DNA from: Chaunax sp. Z400
Taxonomy: Eukaryota > Chordata > Actinopteri > Lophiiformes > Chaunacidae
Assembly (NCBI GenBank): GCA_037577475.1
Contig: CM075185.1
Coordinates: forward strand, 1,080,915-1,144,914
Length of the DNA: 64,000 bases
Direction: 5' to 3'
Shown here: piece by piece, positions 63,362-64,000 of the stretch
Numbering within the stretch: the first letter of the stretch is position 1
Layout: the number at the start of each line of letters is the position of its first letter
The notes under the pieces: generated by a model
What the model was told of the DNA's origin: nothing
The model's input: the letters and a program-made list of their open reading frames with translations, nothing else
Database searches by the model: none
Program-made: the position numbers and the translations under genes

Positions 63362-64000
63362 CGAGTCTCTACGACCTTCCGTTCCCGAGATACAGACATT
63401 CAAAATACGCCCCTACTGGACATGTCATATCTCGGGAAAGGAAGGTCGCACAGACTCGGGACAAAGACTGGTGTTCTCAGAGACCACATAAAACCCTAGA
63501 CGGACGTTGGTCCCGAGTCTCTACGACCTTCCGTTTCCGAGATACACACATTCACTAGAGGCGAACCAAACCCCATTCACTTCAATGGGAAAATAAACTT
63601 GAGTATAACTCGGGAACGGAAGGTCGTAGAGACTCGGGACCATGATCCGTTGGACATAATTCGTGGTCTCTGAACACGCCAGACTTCTCCCCGAGTCTCT
63701 ACGACCTTCCGTTCCCGAGATACAAAAATTCCCAAAATCACCAAAAATACATGTCATATCTCGGGAACCGTAAGTCGTAGAGACTCGGTTTACCCGCTGG
63801 CATTCTTGGAGACCCCATAAAACCATTGAAAGAGCTTATCCCCGAGTCTCTACGACCTTCCGTTCCCGAGATACAGACATTCAAAATACGCCCCTACTGG
63901 ACATGTCATATCTCGGGAAAGGAAGGTCGCACAGACTCGGGACAAAGACTGGTGTTCTCAGAGACCACATAAACCCCTAGACGGACGTTGGTCCCGAGTC
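63362..64000 (+). repeat. Unit 60, cut by window end: ABC-A-B...
   Basis: A 63362, B 63514 (CACTAGAGGC), C 63692 (AATTCCCAAAA), A 63843, B from 63995. Markers show it is the start of a fourth copy of unit 48. The array continues past the window. Confidence 0.95.

Larger units (their letters stand above)
1..64000 (+). repeat. Subtelomeric-type higher-order satellite array with embedded telomeric tracts
   Basis: The window is built only from modules A, B, C and T in one orientation, with no unique sequence between them. Module lengths (152, 178, 151 and about 117 bp) add up exactly to unit lengths apart from the small indels noted below. All telomeric tracts read CCCTAA on the plus strand, so the TTAGGG strand points toward coordinate 1; if the chromosome end is nearby it would be on that side (inference). 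No stretch resembles a gene: open frames recur in nearly every copy, lie on both strands over the same bases, and many plus-strand ones open at TTG rather than ATG. Function is unknown; transcription into TERRA-like RNA is possible but not shown by sequence. Confidence 0.96.

Noticed and set aside
65..64000. CRISPR-like pattern of a roughly 30-bp repeat at 117-178 bp intervals
   Set aside because: The intervening sequences are only four recurring types, not unique spacers, and the host has eukaryotic telomeric repeats. No cas genes are present.

Overview
The whole 64 kb window is one uninterrupted tandem satellite array. I see no believable protein-coding gene, RNA gene, CRISPR array or transposon. 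Every base from 1 to 64000 can be assigned to one of four modules, all in the same orientation: A (152 bp), B (178 bp), C (151 bp) and T (about 117 bp). Each module opens with the same arm, CGAGTCTCTACGACCTTCCG followed by a short extension. T carries three or four CCCTAA telomeric hexamers. By hand count there are about 129 A, 128 B (the last one cut by the window end), 99 C and 60 T (the first one partial). Module lengths sum to the distance between telomeric tracts in every interval I checked.

Organism: a eukaryote with TTAGGG-type telomeres (vertebrates, many other animals, many fungi and some protists use this motif). The array is most likely subtelomeric. A fish-like vertebrate is a weak guess only, based on the CCCATTCACTTCAATGGG motif in module B; nothing else identifies a species.

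Layout. Cutting the array after each T gives 60 higher-order units. In 1-21 kb the units are mostly ABC-T, ABC-ABC-T and related forms, about 0.6-1.9 kb each. In 21-33.6 kb telomeric modules are scarce and long AB runs appear, giving units of 2.2-4.4 kb. From 33.6 kb to the end T is dense again, and a new junction appears: T may be followed directly by C. In this part the base pair before ATTGAG/GATTGAG in T predicts the next module (GA-type to C, CA-type to A) without exception.

Structure. A, B and C are each inverted repeats: the shared arm returns as its reverse complement about 35-67 nt later, nearly perfectly in B (31 of 32 bp). The A tail is also inverted relative to the B tail, so an AB pair makes a nested palindrome. 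AB behaves as an almost inseparable dimer. T has only the 5' arm, then a GC-rich stretch and the telomeric tract.

History. Several multi-kb blocks are tandemly duplicated with very few differences (periods 2488, 4270, 3210, 1141, 2420, 3932 and 2337 bp and a 6338/5857 bp pair). Rare junctions all fall in the shared arm. This fits homogenisation by unequal exchange or copy-based repair using the common arm, but an assembly contribution cannot be excluded from the sequence alone.
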